From the NCBI GenBank assembly GCA_027623295.1, contig JAQBXR010000001.1, forward strand, positions 62,001 to 126,000: 64,000 nucleotides of DNA, read 5' to 3'. The notes beneath the pieces were generated by a model. It was not told the origin of the DNA. It ran no database searches and was given only the letters and a program-made list of their open reading frames with translations. Below are positions 1 to 8,756 of the stretch, one piece after another; within the stretch, counting starts at the first letter, position 1; every line of letters starts with the position of its first letter. Both the position numbers and the translations under genes were made by a program. This stretch comes from Planctomycetota bacterium (GTDB taxonomy: Bacteria; Planctomycetota; UBA1135).

Positions 1-215
1 TGGAACCTGAGGGCTTTTAAGTGGCGGGCTATTTCCAGCCCCGGGTTCCATGGTCCCGTAACGTTTTCGGGCGGAGTGGTCAGGAAGAAGAAACGCATGC
101 TCGGTCAAGGTTACTGGAGCGGAGGGTGGAGGTAGGATGGCACATGAGGTTTGCCCGCAACATGAGGGCGGGTTTAGACTTCCATCCGCCCGCAGGCTCC
201 CTCATGCGGCGCTTT

Positions 216-221
216 TACATT
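216..221 (+). promoter_or_regulatory. -10-like hexamer before the FHA gene
   Basis: TACATT lies 6 bases before the ATG at 228, with no Shine-Dalgarno sequence between them. This is the spacing of a leaderless start. Bases 1-227 otherwise hold only an open frame from a GTG at 21, whose Arg-rich translation does not look like protein. A TAA at 18-20 could end an upstream gene. Confidence 0.3.
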
Positions 222-227
222 CCACGT

Positions 228-1997
228 ATGGTTCAAATTGAGATCCTGAGTGGTCCCGACACGGGCAAGGTCTTAGACCTCGGCCCGGGTACACACACCA
301 TCGGCCGCGCCAAAACCAATGATTTGGTCTTGGCGTTGGATTCCGTGTCGGGCCAACATCTTGAAATTCAGATCGAAGCGAGCGGATTGCTCCGCTTCAA
401 GGATCTGGGTTCGACCAATGGCACCTGGACCGGCGGGGTCCAAGTCAAAGATGGGGAATGGTTCCCCGGAAGTGAGTTGCGCGTAGGCGATTGCTCACTG
501 CGCCATTTGGATTCTTCCGCAGTTGCAACAACTAGTCCTGGGGCTTCCGCCACCGACGATGCAGGTGATGACGTGCATCGCCGCGCGCGCGAAGCAGCTA
601 TGTCCGACAAGAAGAAAGGCGGTCCTTTGACCATGGTTCTTGGCGTGGTCCTGATTTCAGGTGCCGCTGGTGCTGCATGGTGGACCTTTGGTGGTGGAGG
701 CAGCGGTGGCGAAGAAGGCAAAGGCACCGCAGGCAAAGCCGGCAGCGGGGGCACTGCAGTGGTGAGTTTCGATGCCATCGATAACTACGGCAGCTTTGAA
801 GAGCCAGAGGTTTGGACTCTTCCGAAGGGCGTGAGCTTGGAGAGTGGCCTAGTGCAAAACGAATCGGGTCGCAACGAGATCCGTTTGAGCAAGTCTTTCC
901 CCATGGACGACGGCGCTTTGGAGATTTCCGCAACGGTTGCGGGCATGTCGGTGCGCCCGGTTTTGAGTTGGGGTGAAGACGATGCCCAAGAAGTGGTGCT
1001 CGGTAGCTGGGAAGCCCAAGACTTGTCGAAGGGTTCCTCCACCTTGCCTTTGCCGGCGAACGCAAAGTGGTTTCAAATCAGCTTGATCCTAAATGGCAAC
1101 GGCTCTTTGTCGAACTTAAGTGTGCAATCCGCAGCAGGAGCTCCAACTAAGGCATCGACCCCGTTTGGCTCGGCTTTGAGTAGTGGTGCAAACCTGTTCT
1201 TAACCGGACCGCTCGGAGATCTGCTCATTGTGCGCGGACAAGGAGGAATTTGGTCCGCCAGCGACCATGGCATGACCTTCACACCAAGTGGAGAGAGCAC
1301 CTTGGCGGTTTCGGCCTCTGAAGCTCTTAGTCAGTCAGGTAGCTTTTTGATTCTGGGCGATGGCGGCCCCGTCGGCAATGCACGTGGCGTGCGCGTCGAT
1401 CAAAGTCCTGGACTTTTGATTGGAGATAGTTCCCAACGCTTCATGTTGCGTTTTGAAAGCCCAGCAACCGTGCTCGGTGGACAAGAGGCGGCAAGCTTTT
1501 TGGTCCTTACTCCGGTAACTCTTTTGTGGGATTTACGCGAAGTCATCACCGATGCCGCGCGCCTCACTCAAGAAATCAATCGTGCAGCTCGATCCGGCGA
1601 AGTGCGGAATCTGCTCGCGTCTACAGCACGTTTGTTGCGAGAACTTCCGCTCGACGAGGTCAAAGTGCAGGAAGCCTTGTTGCTTTCGCGCAATGCCATT
1701 GAAGCTGGGCGTCAAGATTTTTCCAACCTGCAGTTACGTGCTTCGGGTGCTCTTTTTGTGGGAGCCATTGCGCAACTCGACGGCTTGAATCAGCAAGTCC
1801 TGGAATTGGCCGCACGTTTCCCCGGCACCAACATTGCTGGAGAGGCAAAGGAACTTTCCGCAGTTTTGGAATCGGCCTTGGGTGACCTTCGTTCTGAAAA
1901 TGAAGCGCAGGCAAAGCAATATCGGACTCGGGTGCAAAGCGCACTCGCAACCACCTACCCAGTGCTATCAGCCTGGATCAAAAAGGAGGCAAACTAA
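228..1997 (+). CDS. FHA-domain membrane protein heading a T2SS-like operon
   Basis: A 589-residue protein. An N-terminal forkhead-associated domain (about residues 3-95) shows the expected G26-R27, S41-x-x-H44 and N64-G65 phosphothreonine-site signature. A charged linker is followed by one membrane helix (about 132-153), a Gly-rich spacer, a beta-rich region resembling a carbohydrate-binding sandwich, and a helical C-terminal half. The frame is open back to a GTG at 21, but the FHA fold begins at the ATG at 228, so I use that start. The topology implies a cytosolic FHA domain and an extracytoplasmic remainder. The stop overlaps the next ATG by one base (TAATG), and AAGGAGG lies at 1983-1989. 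FHA domains read Ser/Thr phosphorylation, so the inferred role is phosphorylation-dependent assembly or gating of the secretion machine downstream. FHA and topology calls are firm; the role is inference. Confidence 0.75.
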   Translation: MVQIEILSGPDTGKVLDLGPGTHTIGRAKTNDLVLALDSVSGQHLEIQIEASGLLRFKDLGSTNGTWTGGVQVKDGEWFPGSELRVGDCSLRHLDSSAVATTSPGASATDDAGDDVHRRAREAAMSDKKKGGPLTMVLGVVLISGAAGAAWWTFGGGGSGGEEGKGTAGKAGSGGTAVVSFDAIDNYGSFEEPEVWTLPKGVSLESGLVQNESGRNEIRLSKSFPMDDGALEISATVAGMSVRPVLSWGEDDAQEVVLGSWEAQDLSKGSSTLPLPANAKWFQISLILNGNGSLSNLSVQSAAGAPTKASTPFGSALSSGANLFLTGPLGDLLIVRGQGGIWSASDHGMTFTPSGESTLAVSASEALSQSGSFLILGDGGPVGNARGVRVDQSPGLLIGDSSQRFMLRFESPATVLGGQEAASFLVLTPVTLLWDLREVITDAARLTQEINRAARSGEVRNLLASTARLLRELPLDEVKVQEALLLSRNAIEAGRQDFSNLQLRASGALFVGAIAQLDGLNQQVLELAARFPGTNIAGEAKELSAVLESALGDLRSENEAQAKQYRTRVQSALATTYPVLSAWIKKEAN

Positions 1998-3652
1998 TGG
2001 CTAAAGGATGTGGAATCGACTTAGGGCATTCCTTGGTGCGTTTGGCCGCCTTTGAAGCGAGCAAGGGCAATCACCGCCTTACCCGTTACATGGCCGCTGC
2101 TCCAGAAGCAGGGGAAGCTCCGGTAGAAGCTGCCCGCGCCGTTTTGGCCGGTGCCGCGAAGAAATTGGGTCAGGTGGAGCTAGGGCTCACCGGCGCCGAT
2201 CTCATGATGCGCTACCTCCCGGTCCCACCGGTGGAAGATTGGCGTCTCGAACGCCTCATGGATTTCGAAATCCGTGAAGTGGAATCGCGCGCGGGCTCAA
2301 GCTTGGCATCGTCCTATAACTTGTTACCCGTGCCGAAAGGGCTCGATGACGAGGACACCATGCTGCTGAGTTTGGTGCGCGAAGATTTACTCGAGTCCAC
2401 CATGAACGCTCTTGGCGGCTTGAGCGTAAAGGCTTTTACTCCGAACGCGATTGCGCTTTACAACGCGTACTTAGTGTTCGGCGATCACGAGGCCTCGACC
2501 ACCTTGATTGCAAGTTTGGGTTCTGGAACTTTGGATCTGGCCTTGGTGAACGGTACCGAGCTTTACTTTGCTCGTTCGGTTTCCACTAGCCTCGAAAAAC
2601 GCGATAGCACCTTAGCCGGCCAACTAAAGATCGATAAGGGACGCGCCCGCGGCTTGGTGCATAAGCACTTGGACTTGCGCCTCGCATTAGGAGAACGCCT
2701 GAGCACCGATGCCGAGCGTGTCACCCGCCCGCTTATGCCTATGTACGAAAGCCTGCCTACCCTTTTGGGTGGTGTTGTGACTTTATGTAAGGCGCAAGCA
2801 CGCTTGAGTGATCTAACTTTAGATCGCGTTCTGTTAACCGGTGGCGGCGCGAACACCAATGGTTTGGCAGAGTTTTTGCAAGCCCGCATGCGGGTGCCGG
2901 TTCAGGTATGGAATCCCGTCGAAATGGTCGACCTGGATGGGTTGCCGGCAGAAGAAGCCGAGCAACTGGAAGCTGATGGCCCGGGTGCAACCGTGGCTCT
3001 TGGACTTGGTGTCGGTGCCGCAGATCCTGGGCTCTACGCTTTAGAGATTCTGACCGCTGCCGCGCGTAAGAAAAAGGAGTTCTCGGAACGCACGCTGTTT
3101 AATATTTTGATGGGAATTGCTGCGGTAGCTTTCATCGTGGTTAACTTCGTCATCATGGGAGGGCTTGCGGAAACCGCCGGCAAGGCATCGCGGTCGATGC
3201 TCAATACCAAGAGTCGCATTGAGAGCAGTAACACTAAAGCAATCGAGCTTATAGAGCAGGTTCGTTTGGAGAACCTGCTCTACCAAGATTTGGAATCGCG
3301 TTATGCCGTTTCGCACGGCACCGATTCCTTGTTAACCTACCTGGAAAGCGCTCTACCTGAAAATTTGTGGGTCGAGTCCATTAGCGTAACCTTGTCCGAT
3401 GGCAAAGAGTTTGGCCATGAGGGTCGTCGCATTCCTGTGTTTGAAATTGCTGGTCGCGCCGAAGATGATGTCCGCGCAGCCAGTCAAGCTTTCGGTAGTT
3501 TCACCGGTGGCATGAGTCCCCTTTTGGCTGATGGTGACCGCGATATGCAAGCCAGTTCGACCCCAACAGGTAAGAACTTTGAATGGAGCATGCGCATGCA
3601 GTTAATGAATGAACCGGCACCGGAAGGGGACTTAGGGGAGGATTTGCAGTGA
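1997..3652 (+). CDS. GspL-like inner-membrane platform protein (PilM-PilN architecture)
   Basis: A 551-residue protein. Residues 1-340 form an actin-like PilM-type ATPase fold: phosphate-1 loop GIDLGHS near residue 6, a second loop ASLGSGTLDLAL near 170, and an adenosine-type motif LLTGGGANTNG near 280. A membrane helix at about 368-390 is followed by a PilN-like periplasmic region with a predicted coiled coil. The order cytosolic actin-like domain, one helix, periplasmic ferredoxin-like domain is that of T2SS GspL, equivalent to fused PilM and PilN; at 551 residues it is longer than common GspL. A strong SD (AAGGAGG) precedes the ATG. It would anchor the assembly ATPase, which is not in this window. 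The next gene is the expected GspM/PilO partner. Confidence 0.8.
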   Translation: MAKGCGIDLGHSLVRLAAFEASKGNHRLTRYMAAAPEAGEAPVEAARAVLAGAAKKLGQVELGLTGADLMMRYLPVPPVEDWRLERLMDFEIREVESRAGSSLASSYNLLPVPKGLDDEDTMLLSLVREDLLESTMNALGGLSVKAFTPNAIALYNAYLVFGDHEASTTLIASLGSGTLDLALVNGTELYFARSVSTSLEKRDSTLAGQLKIDKGRARGLVHKHLDLRLALGERLSTDAERVTRPLMPMYESLPTLLGGVVTLCKAQARLSDLTLDRVLLTGGGANTNGLAEFLQARMRVPVQVWNPVEMVDLDGLPAEEAEQLEADGPGATVALGLGVGAADPGLYALEILTAAARKKKEFSERTLFNILMGIAAVAFIVVNFVIMGGLAETAGKASRSMLNTKSRIESSNTKAIELIEQVRLENLLYQDLESRYAVSHGTDSLLTYLESALPENLWVESISVTLSDGKEFGHEGRRIPVFEIAGRAEDDVRAASQAFGSFTGGMSPLLADGDRDMQASSTPTGKNFEWSMRMQLMNEPAPEGDLGEDLQ

Positions 3653-4431
3653 ATTTCGACGCATTTTGGCAAACGCATCGTCGCTTCATCCTCGGCATGG
3701 CCGGCGGTGTGGTGGGGTTCTTCATTTTGCTTGCGTTAACCGCTAGCGGTTCGCAAGACGACTTCAAACGCAGTTCCAGCTCCATCGGCAGTACACGCCG
3801 CAAGATGAACGCCAGCGATATGTATGGCGCATCGTCGGTTGCGACCTTGGAAGGCCGCTTGACCTCCTTGAAAGAGCGCAATGCAGAGCTTGGGCGCATG
3901 TCCTTGCCAGTATTCCGCGAACGCTTCCAGATTCCAACCGGGACTCCCGCTGGGCAGCATTACATTTCGCTTACGGGTGAACTGCGCGAGGACTTGATTG
4001 GTTGGGCCTTACGTCGTAATTGTGAAGTCGATGACTCGCTCGGATTACCTCCTGTATCGCCTTCGCAGCCGCAACAAATCGAACGCATCTTGCATGGTCT
4101 CGATGTCGTCGACCGTGTGGTTCGCTTAGCGGTAGAGAATGGCGCATCGGAGGTCGAGAAGATCCTTATCTCGCAAAAAAGTCGCCGCAAAGGTGGGCGC
4201 AATGCCTCTCCATTAGATGTGACTCCGGTCACCCTGGAAATCGTGTTTCAACGAGTCAGCGCAACTCCATTTTTGCGTCAACTCGCTACCGAACAAGAAG
4301 GCGGCAACCCTCTCGGCCTAACCGGGCTGGAAGTCTTGCCACGTAATGCAAAACGTATGGAACAACGCATCATTTTGGAATTTGGAGTGGGCGTCATGCC
4401 AATGATTACGGTTGGGGAGGATCTCCAGTGA
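3649..4431 (+). CDS. GspM/PilO-like platform protein
   Basis: A 260-residue bitopic protein: a short cytosolic tail, a membrane helix at about 12-33, a helical region with heptad-like spacing (about 60-90), then an alpha/beta periplasmic domain. This is the layout of PilO and GspM, which pair with PilN/GspL. The start is GTG at 3649, overlapping the upstream TGA by three bases, with AGGGGAGG seven bases ahead; no better start exists. Family assignment rests on layout and gene order rather than strong sequence motifs. Expected role: inner-membrane partner of the GspL-like protein in the assembly platform. Confidence 0.6.
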   Translation: MNFDAFWQTHRRFILGMAGGVVGFFILLALTASGSQDDFKRSSSSIGSTRRKMNASDMYGASSVATLEGRLTSLKERNAELGRMSLPVFRERFQIPTGTPAGQHYISLTGELREDLIGWALRRNCEVDDSLGLPPVSPSQPQQIERILHGLDVVDRVVRLAVENGASEVEKILISQKSRRKGGRNASPLDVTPVTLEIVFQRVSATPFLRQLATEQEGGNPLGLTGLEVLPRNAKRMEQRIILEFGVGVMPMITVGEDLQ

Positions 4432-7124
4432 AGCGCGAACCGATTGTTTTCGTAGTTGTCCTCATGGTCTTAGCCCTGATGACCTACACCCTCATGCAAA
4501 AAGAAGCTCCTCGTGCACCACAGGTGTCGGGCGGCAAAAATCTTGAGGAATTCCAAATACCTACCGGTGATCCGGTGGTCGGTTTGCCCGCACAAGGAAA
4601 CCGGCGCGATCTTTTGCGTCGTCCAAGTGCAGACGAGCCGCTTGACGCCATGCTGTTACCAGACCCAGCTTTGGCAGCGCTCGGCGTGCTCATGCCACCG
4701 CCGATTCCAGATAGCGGCGCTTCTTTTTGGAGTGAACACCTCTTCACCGCTTCGCCAACCATTCTTGGTGGGCTCGATGACTTGGTAGATGGAGGAGAAG
4801 ATGGCGTAGACCTTGCAGGCTTAGATGCTTCTGTAGCCAATACATTTGCGGATCAAGACGACCAGTACCGCAAGGTTTACGACTGGATTCGTTTGAACCC
4901 ATTGGCCACTTTCTACGGCTACTTGATTGGCGAAGATCGTTTCGATTTAACGAAAGGTGCCACTCTGAGGTTTAAGCAAGTCGATCCTTACACCGGACGC
5001 GAGCGTACCGGCGAGATTAGTTTCGGACCTGATGAATACGAAGATTTCGGTTTTGCCGATACGCTTCATAACAACATCGAGTTAGGTGTACGCAATGAGC
5101 GCGCGCGCATGTCGGCGGCACGGGTACAGGACCTTGCGGTTTTTGTGCATTGGTTGCTCGATCAAGGATTGGCCGAACCGATCGCCTTCGGTTATGCCGA
5201 GGAACTCGCACGCGATGCCGTGCGCCTTGCCCCGGACGACGTCTACAACTGGATGCTGCTTGGCGAAGTCTGGGAGCGCACCTTCGAACTCGACCGTGCC
5301 TTCGCTCTCTATGCAACCTTGGCTGGAGAAAACCTCGGCGAGACCTTGCCAGACTTTGGCCTCAGCGTTGAAAGGGGCCGTTTTGCCCGCTCTGCCGGTC
5401 CACGGGTTCGCATGGGTGTCATCTTGCGTCGCATTGGTTTGGATCAAGATTCGGAAGCTCAATTTCGCGCCGGTGTCGAGCTCGCTTCTGGCGACGCGTC
5501 TGCGCCGATGGAACTTGGCATTCTGTTAATGGACTTAGGGCAAGTGGCCGAGGGGCAACAGCTCCTGCTTCGCGCCATGGGCATGCAAGGCCAACGCAAT
5601 TCCAAGAGCGCCTTGCGTAATGCGGTCGCCCTTGGGCAAGCCTCCATGAGCCTCGGTGATTGGAGTAATGCAAACCAAGCCTTCTTGAATGCAGAACGGG
5701 CTGCAGGCACCGATAAAGATGCTGCGATGCAAGCCCAGTCCGGTTTGATCGCCTCAACTTACTTGTCCGGTGATTTCACTCGGGCACGTGCTTTGGCTGG
5801 AGCCGCTATCGAAAACTTTGGCGCCAATGCAGGTCTACTTTACCTTCGCGGTATTTCGGAAGCCGCGGATGGGGGAGCCGCCGGAGAAGTCATCCGCGAT
5901 TTACGTGCCTCCGCCGCAGCCAATCCTTTTGATGCTGCCCCGGCACTCTCCGCACTGGCTTTCTGGCTCGATCGCCTTGGCGAAACCGATGCCGCCCAAG
6001 AAGCTTTGGGCAGTGCTCTTGAGCTTTCTCCGCGTCACCTTTACAGCCGTTACCTCAAGGTGCATTGGGCTTCCCGCGATGGCGATCTCGAAACCGCTCG
6101 TGAAGGGCTGCAAGACTTGGTGCGCACAGCTCCTGTTTGCGCGGCGATTTTGGCTGAGTTTGCCAATCTTCTTTATGGCGAAGGTTCCTATGGTCGTGCA
6201 GAAGTGGCCTTCCGTAGTTTGGAGGAAGCCTTTCCGGAATGGGTGCAAAATGCAAATTCTGCTCCAGCTTGGGGTGGACTTGTTTTGCGCCACGGTTTGA
6301 ACTTGTTGCACATGAATCGTCTGGAGGAATCCATGTCGGCTTTCGACCAAGCTCTTTCCATGGATGCCGGCTTGACTGCCGCACGCAATGGAAAAGCCGT
6401 CGTGCTTTATCAAGAAGGAGACCTCGACGCTGCGGTTGCTGAATTCGCTTTCTTGCAAGACGCCCTGCGTGAAACCGAGAATGACCCGCAGTTTGTGTTT
6501 GCAGCTACCTGGCAAGACCGTTTACAGGAGCATGCCAAGTTACGCCGTTGGGTCGACCCCTTCAATGGTCAACGTTTGCGTCCAGGTTGGGATACCCAAA
6601 GTGGTGCACGTGCTGGTGTGGAGCCACGCCTTGCCGATCAATCGCTGCTTATTCAGGGTGACCATACCGGTCCCGCTGAGACCAGTGCTTACTACACGGT
6701 ACCGGGTGTTGCTTTCCGCACTTTCGTGGCTGACCTCACAATAGGCAAAGGGCATCGCGGTGACGCCGCGGCATTCATTGCCTTGCAGAACCGTAACAAG
6801 GAGACTTGGTCCTTCCGCGTGGTGCGTGACCGGGAAGGAGCCATGAGCTGGGTCATGACCAAAGGTACGCGCTCTGAAAATGGACGCAGTACCTTCCGTC
6901 TTGCAGAAGGAGAAAGCGCGCGCATTTCCTTCCAGGTGAATCGTGAGCCGAAACAGCCGATTCTCACCGTGCGCTTCAACGACGAAGTGATCTACTCCGA
7001 GGCCGACAGCAACTTGCGTAACCCAACTGGCGTCATGGCTTCTGGTTTGTTGGTACGTACGGCTCTCGCTCTGCCAGTGGAAGCTTCCCTGGATAACGTA
7101 GAACTGATTTACGCAGTGCAATGA
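4428..7124 (+). CDS. TPR protein with C-terminal LamG-like domain
   Basis: An 898-residue protein. A membrane helix at about 5-22 anchors it, and the remainder is probably periplasmic. Residues about 260-690 are tandem TPR-type helical hairpins, with repeated patterns such as A-x-x-LG...YL and AL-x-x-DP. The last ~200 residues are beta-rich with a form like RISFQVN...LTVRFNDEVIY, resembling LamG or other concanavalin-like sandwiches. The GTG start at 4428 overlaps the preceding TGA, with GGGGAGG ahead. Position between GspM and the major pseudopilin suggests a structural or assembly role in the same machine, perhaps in the place of GspC or a pilotin scaffold; that is inference. I do not know a named family with this combination. 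Confidence 0.6.
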   Translation: MKREPIVFVVVLMVLALMTYTLMQKEAPRAPQVSGGKNLEEFQIPTGDPVVGLPAQGNRRDLLRRPSADEPLDAMLLPDPALAALGVLMPPPIPDSGASFWSEHLFTASPTILGGLDDLVDGGEDGVDLAGLDASVANTFADQDDQYRKVYDWIRLNPLATFYGYLIGEDRFDLTKGATLRFKQVDPYTGRERTGEISFGPDEYEDFGFADTLHNNIELGVRNERARMSAARVQDLAVFVHWLLDQGLAEPIAFGYAEELARDAVRLAPDDVYNWMLLGEVWERTFELDRAFALYATLAGENLGETLPDFGLSVERGRFARSAGPRVRMGVILRRIGLDQDSEAQFRAGVELASGDASAPMELGILLMDLGQVAEGQQLLLRAMGMQGQRNSKSALRNAVALGQASMSLGDWSNANQAFLNAERAAGTDKDAAMQAQSGLIASTYLSGDFTRARALAGAAIENFGANAGLLYLRGISEAADGGAAGEVIRDLRASAAANPFDAAPALSALAFWLDRLGETDAAQEALGSALELSPRHLYSRYLKVHWASRDGDLETAREGLQDLVRTAPVCAAILAEFANLLYGEGSYGRAEVAFRSLEEAFPEWVQNANSAPAWGGLVLRHGLNLLHMNRLEESMSAFDQALSMDAGLTAARNGKAVVLYQEGDLDAAVAEFAFLQDALRETENDPQFVFAATWQDRLQEHAKLRRWVDPFNGQRLRPGWDTQSGARAGVEPRLADQSLLIQGDHTGPAETSAYYTVPGVAFRTFVADLTIGKGHRGDAAAFIALQNRNKETWSFRVVRDREGAMSWVMTKGTRSENGRSTFRLAEGESARISFQVNREPKQPILTVRFNDEVIYSEADSNLRNPTGVMASGLLVRTALALPVEASLDNVELIYAVQ

Positions 7125-7738
7125 AAAGTAACCAGAAAGGATTCACCCTCATGGAGCTGATGATCGTGTTGGTCATCATTGGCATTCTCGCGGCCGCATT
7201 TGCTGCGGTAGGTGGCAGCATGTTTGGTAAAACTAAGGATCGGGCAGCGCAAGCGCAACTGCAGTCTTTAGCCGTCATGTTGCATGCTTATCGCAGCATT
7301 GAAGGCGAGTACCCAGATGATCGCCTGCCTAAGGGCGTGACGACGAACCGCTTCAACTCCCACAGCGAAGCGCTTTACCTTGCCCTGTTTCATCCCGAGT
7401 ACTCGGGCGAGCGTCCAGCCCAAGATTGGTTGGTCAACACCGATGGAGATGAATCCACTAGCAACTTGACTGTGTTGCAAACGCGGGAGCTCTTTGAAAT
7501 CGGAGATGAATGGGGCAATCCCATCGTCTATTTCGAAAGCTTGCACTACAGCGACAAAACGGGCGCTACCGTGCAGGCCGGTGAAGATGAATACTATGAA
7601 GAGCAACAAGTCTCTCCGGTTAGTCATGAACGAACCGGAAGCTTTTACGAACCGAATGGTTTCCAACTAGTCTCTGCCGGTTCAGATGGCTTGTTTGAAA
7701 CGGAAGATGATCTCTATTCCTTCGAAACCGATAGCTAG
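7121..7738 (+). CDS. major pseudopilin, GspG type
   Basis: A 205-residue type IV prepilin-like protein. The class III signal is MKSNQKG|FTLMELMIVLV: cleavage is expected after Gly7, the mature protein starts with Phe and Glu lies at mature position 5, followed by a hydrophobic helix. The C-terminal part contains G-DEWGNPIVYF and SAGSDGLFETEDDLYS, the calcium-site-like ending typical of GspG pseudopilins. It is longer than standard GspG (about 140) because of an insert near residues 80-160. ATGA overlap with the previous gene. It should form the pseudopilus shaft after processing by a prepilin peptidase, which is not encoded here. Confidence 0.85.
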   Translation: MKSNQKGFTLMELMIVLVIIGILAAAFAAVGGSMFGKTKDRAAQAQLQSLAVMLHAYRSIEGEYPDDRLPKGVTTNRFNSHSEALYLALFHPEYSGERPAQDWLVNTDGDESTSNLTVLQTRELFEIGDEWGNPIVYFESLHYSDKTGATVQAGEDEYYEEQQVSPVSHERTGSFYEPNGFQLVSAGSDGLFETEDDLYSFETDS

Positions 7739-7760
7739 ATCCACCCTAAACCCACGAGCT

Positions 7761-8756
7761 ATGGAGCTCGCAAAGCGAAGTCGTCAAGCTGGCTACACGC
7801 TCTTGGAAATGTTGTTCGTCATGGTGCTACTTGGCATCATTATGGGGATTGGGGTTGCCGGATTTGACCGCATGGATCCGGGGTACAAGGGATTGCAATC
7901 TACGGTGGAAACCTTTTTGGAAAGTAGCCGTGACCGCGCGCGCACTTCAGGGCATTCGGTTTTGGTCCTGCAGGAAGTTTCCACTGCTGACCCACCGATT
8001 TCTCGGCTGAAGCGCTTTGTCTTCCGCCGCTCCCTTGAGGCCACCTTTGAACCGGCCTTCCGCGGTCGAGAAAAAGTGAGCGCTTCGGGTGCTGCTGCTC
8101 TTGATCAGGCAGGACGCTTCGGCACCGGAATCGATTTGCGCCAGGGCGGTTCGGTCACCGTCGAAGGGCGCGGTCTGCCAAATCTAGAGCTCGGCTTCTC
8201 CCTCGACTTAGACATTGAATCCTTCGATGCAAATGGCGGCGAACTTCTGCATTGGGAAGGCCTTATGGATTTACGCGCGCAAAAGAATGGCGTGCTTGCG
8301 GTGTCCATTCGCGCGGGCAATGGAGGGGACGAACTCTTCCAAGACGTGGTTTTAGAATCGCCTCCTGGAGCTCTGATTCCCAACCGCTGGCAGCACATCA
8401 AGGTGGTTGCTGCGGATAGCCAGGCTGAGGTCATCATCGATGGCCAGAGTGTGGTGAAACTCGAGATCCCACCGGTGCTTGGATCTCCTCGCTCCGCCGC
8501 GCGCTTGGGCGATGACAGTAAAGGTTGGCGCGGCCGTTTAGATGAGTTCACGATTTGGGCACGGATGGCAGAAGCCGGCCCCGAGTTGCCGTTTGACGTG
8601 GATCTGGTTATTGGCAGTCCAAAGGTGCATTTCGATCGCCACGGGACCTTGGATCCTGCATTCCACGAAACTGGGCTGCCGGTGCGCATAAACGCATTTG
8701 GGGAGGAAATCGCATCCTTCATCATTGGACGCTTTACCCAGGAAGTCGCACTATGA
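7761..8756 (+). CDS. GspH-type pseudopilin fused to a LamG-like domain
   Basis: With the ATG at 7761 the protein is 331 residues. The prepilin signal is QAG|YTLLEMLFVMVLLG, with Glu at mature position 5. After the helix comes a short GspH-like stretch (SSRDRARTSGHSVLV), then about residues 115-295 form a LamG/concanavalin-like sandwich with NRWQHIKVV, VIIDGQ and GRLDEFTIW, the usual final strands of LamG_3. The C-terminus ends with a strand pattern like the end of GspH (V-x-F-x-x-x-G). The frame also opens at 7686, inside gspG; 7761 lies after the gspG stop and gives a normal short leader. A LamG insert in a minor pseudopilin is unusual and suggests binding of glycans or other surface ligands at the pseudopilus tip. 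Confidence 0.7.
   Translation: MELAKRSRQAGYTLLEMLFVMVLLGIIMGIGVAGFDRMDPGYKGLQSTVETFLESSRDRARTSGHSVLVLQEVSTADPPISRLKRFVFRRSLEATFEPAFRGREKVSASGAAALDQAGRFGTGIDLRQGGSVTVEGRGLPNLELGFSLDLDIESFDANGGELLHWEGLMDLRAQKNGVLAVSIRAGNGGDELFQDVVLESPPGALIPNRWQHIKVVAADSQAEVIIDGQSVVKLEIPPVLGSPRSAARLGDDSKGWRGRLDEFTIWARMAEAGPELPFDVDLVIGSPKVHFDRHGTLDPAFHETGLPVRINAFGEEIASFIIGRFTQEVAL

Noticed and set aside
21-227. N-terminal extension of the FHA gene from a GTG at 21
   Set aside because: The 69 extra residues look like non-coding translation (Arg-rich, no signal peptide) and the FHA fold starts at the ATG at 228.
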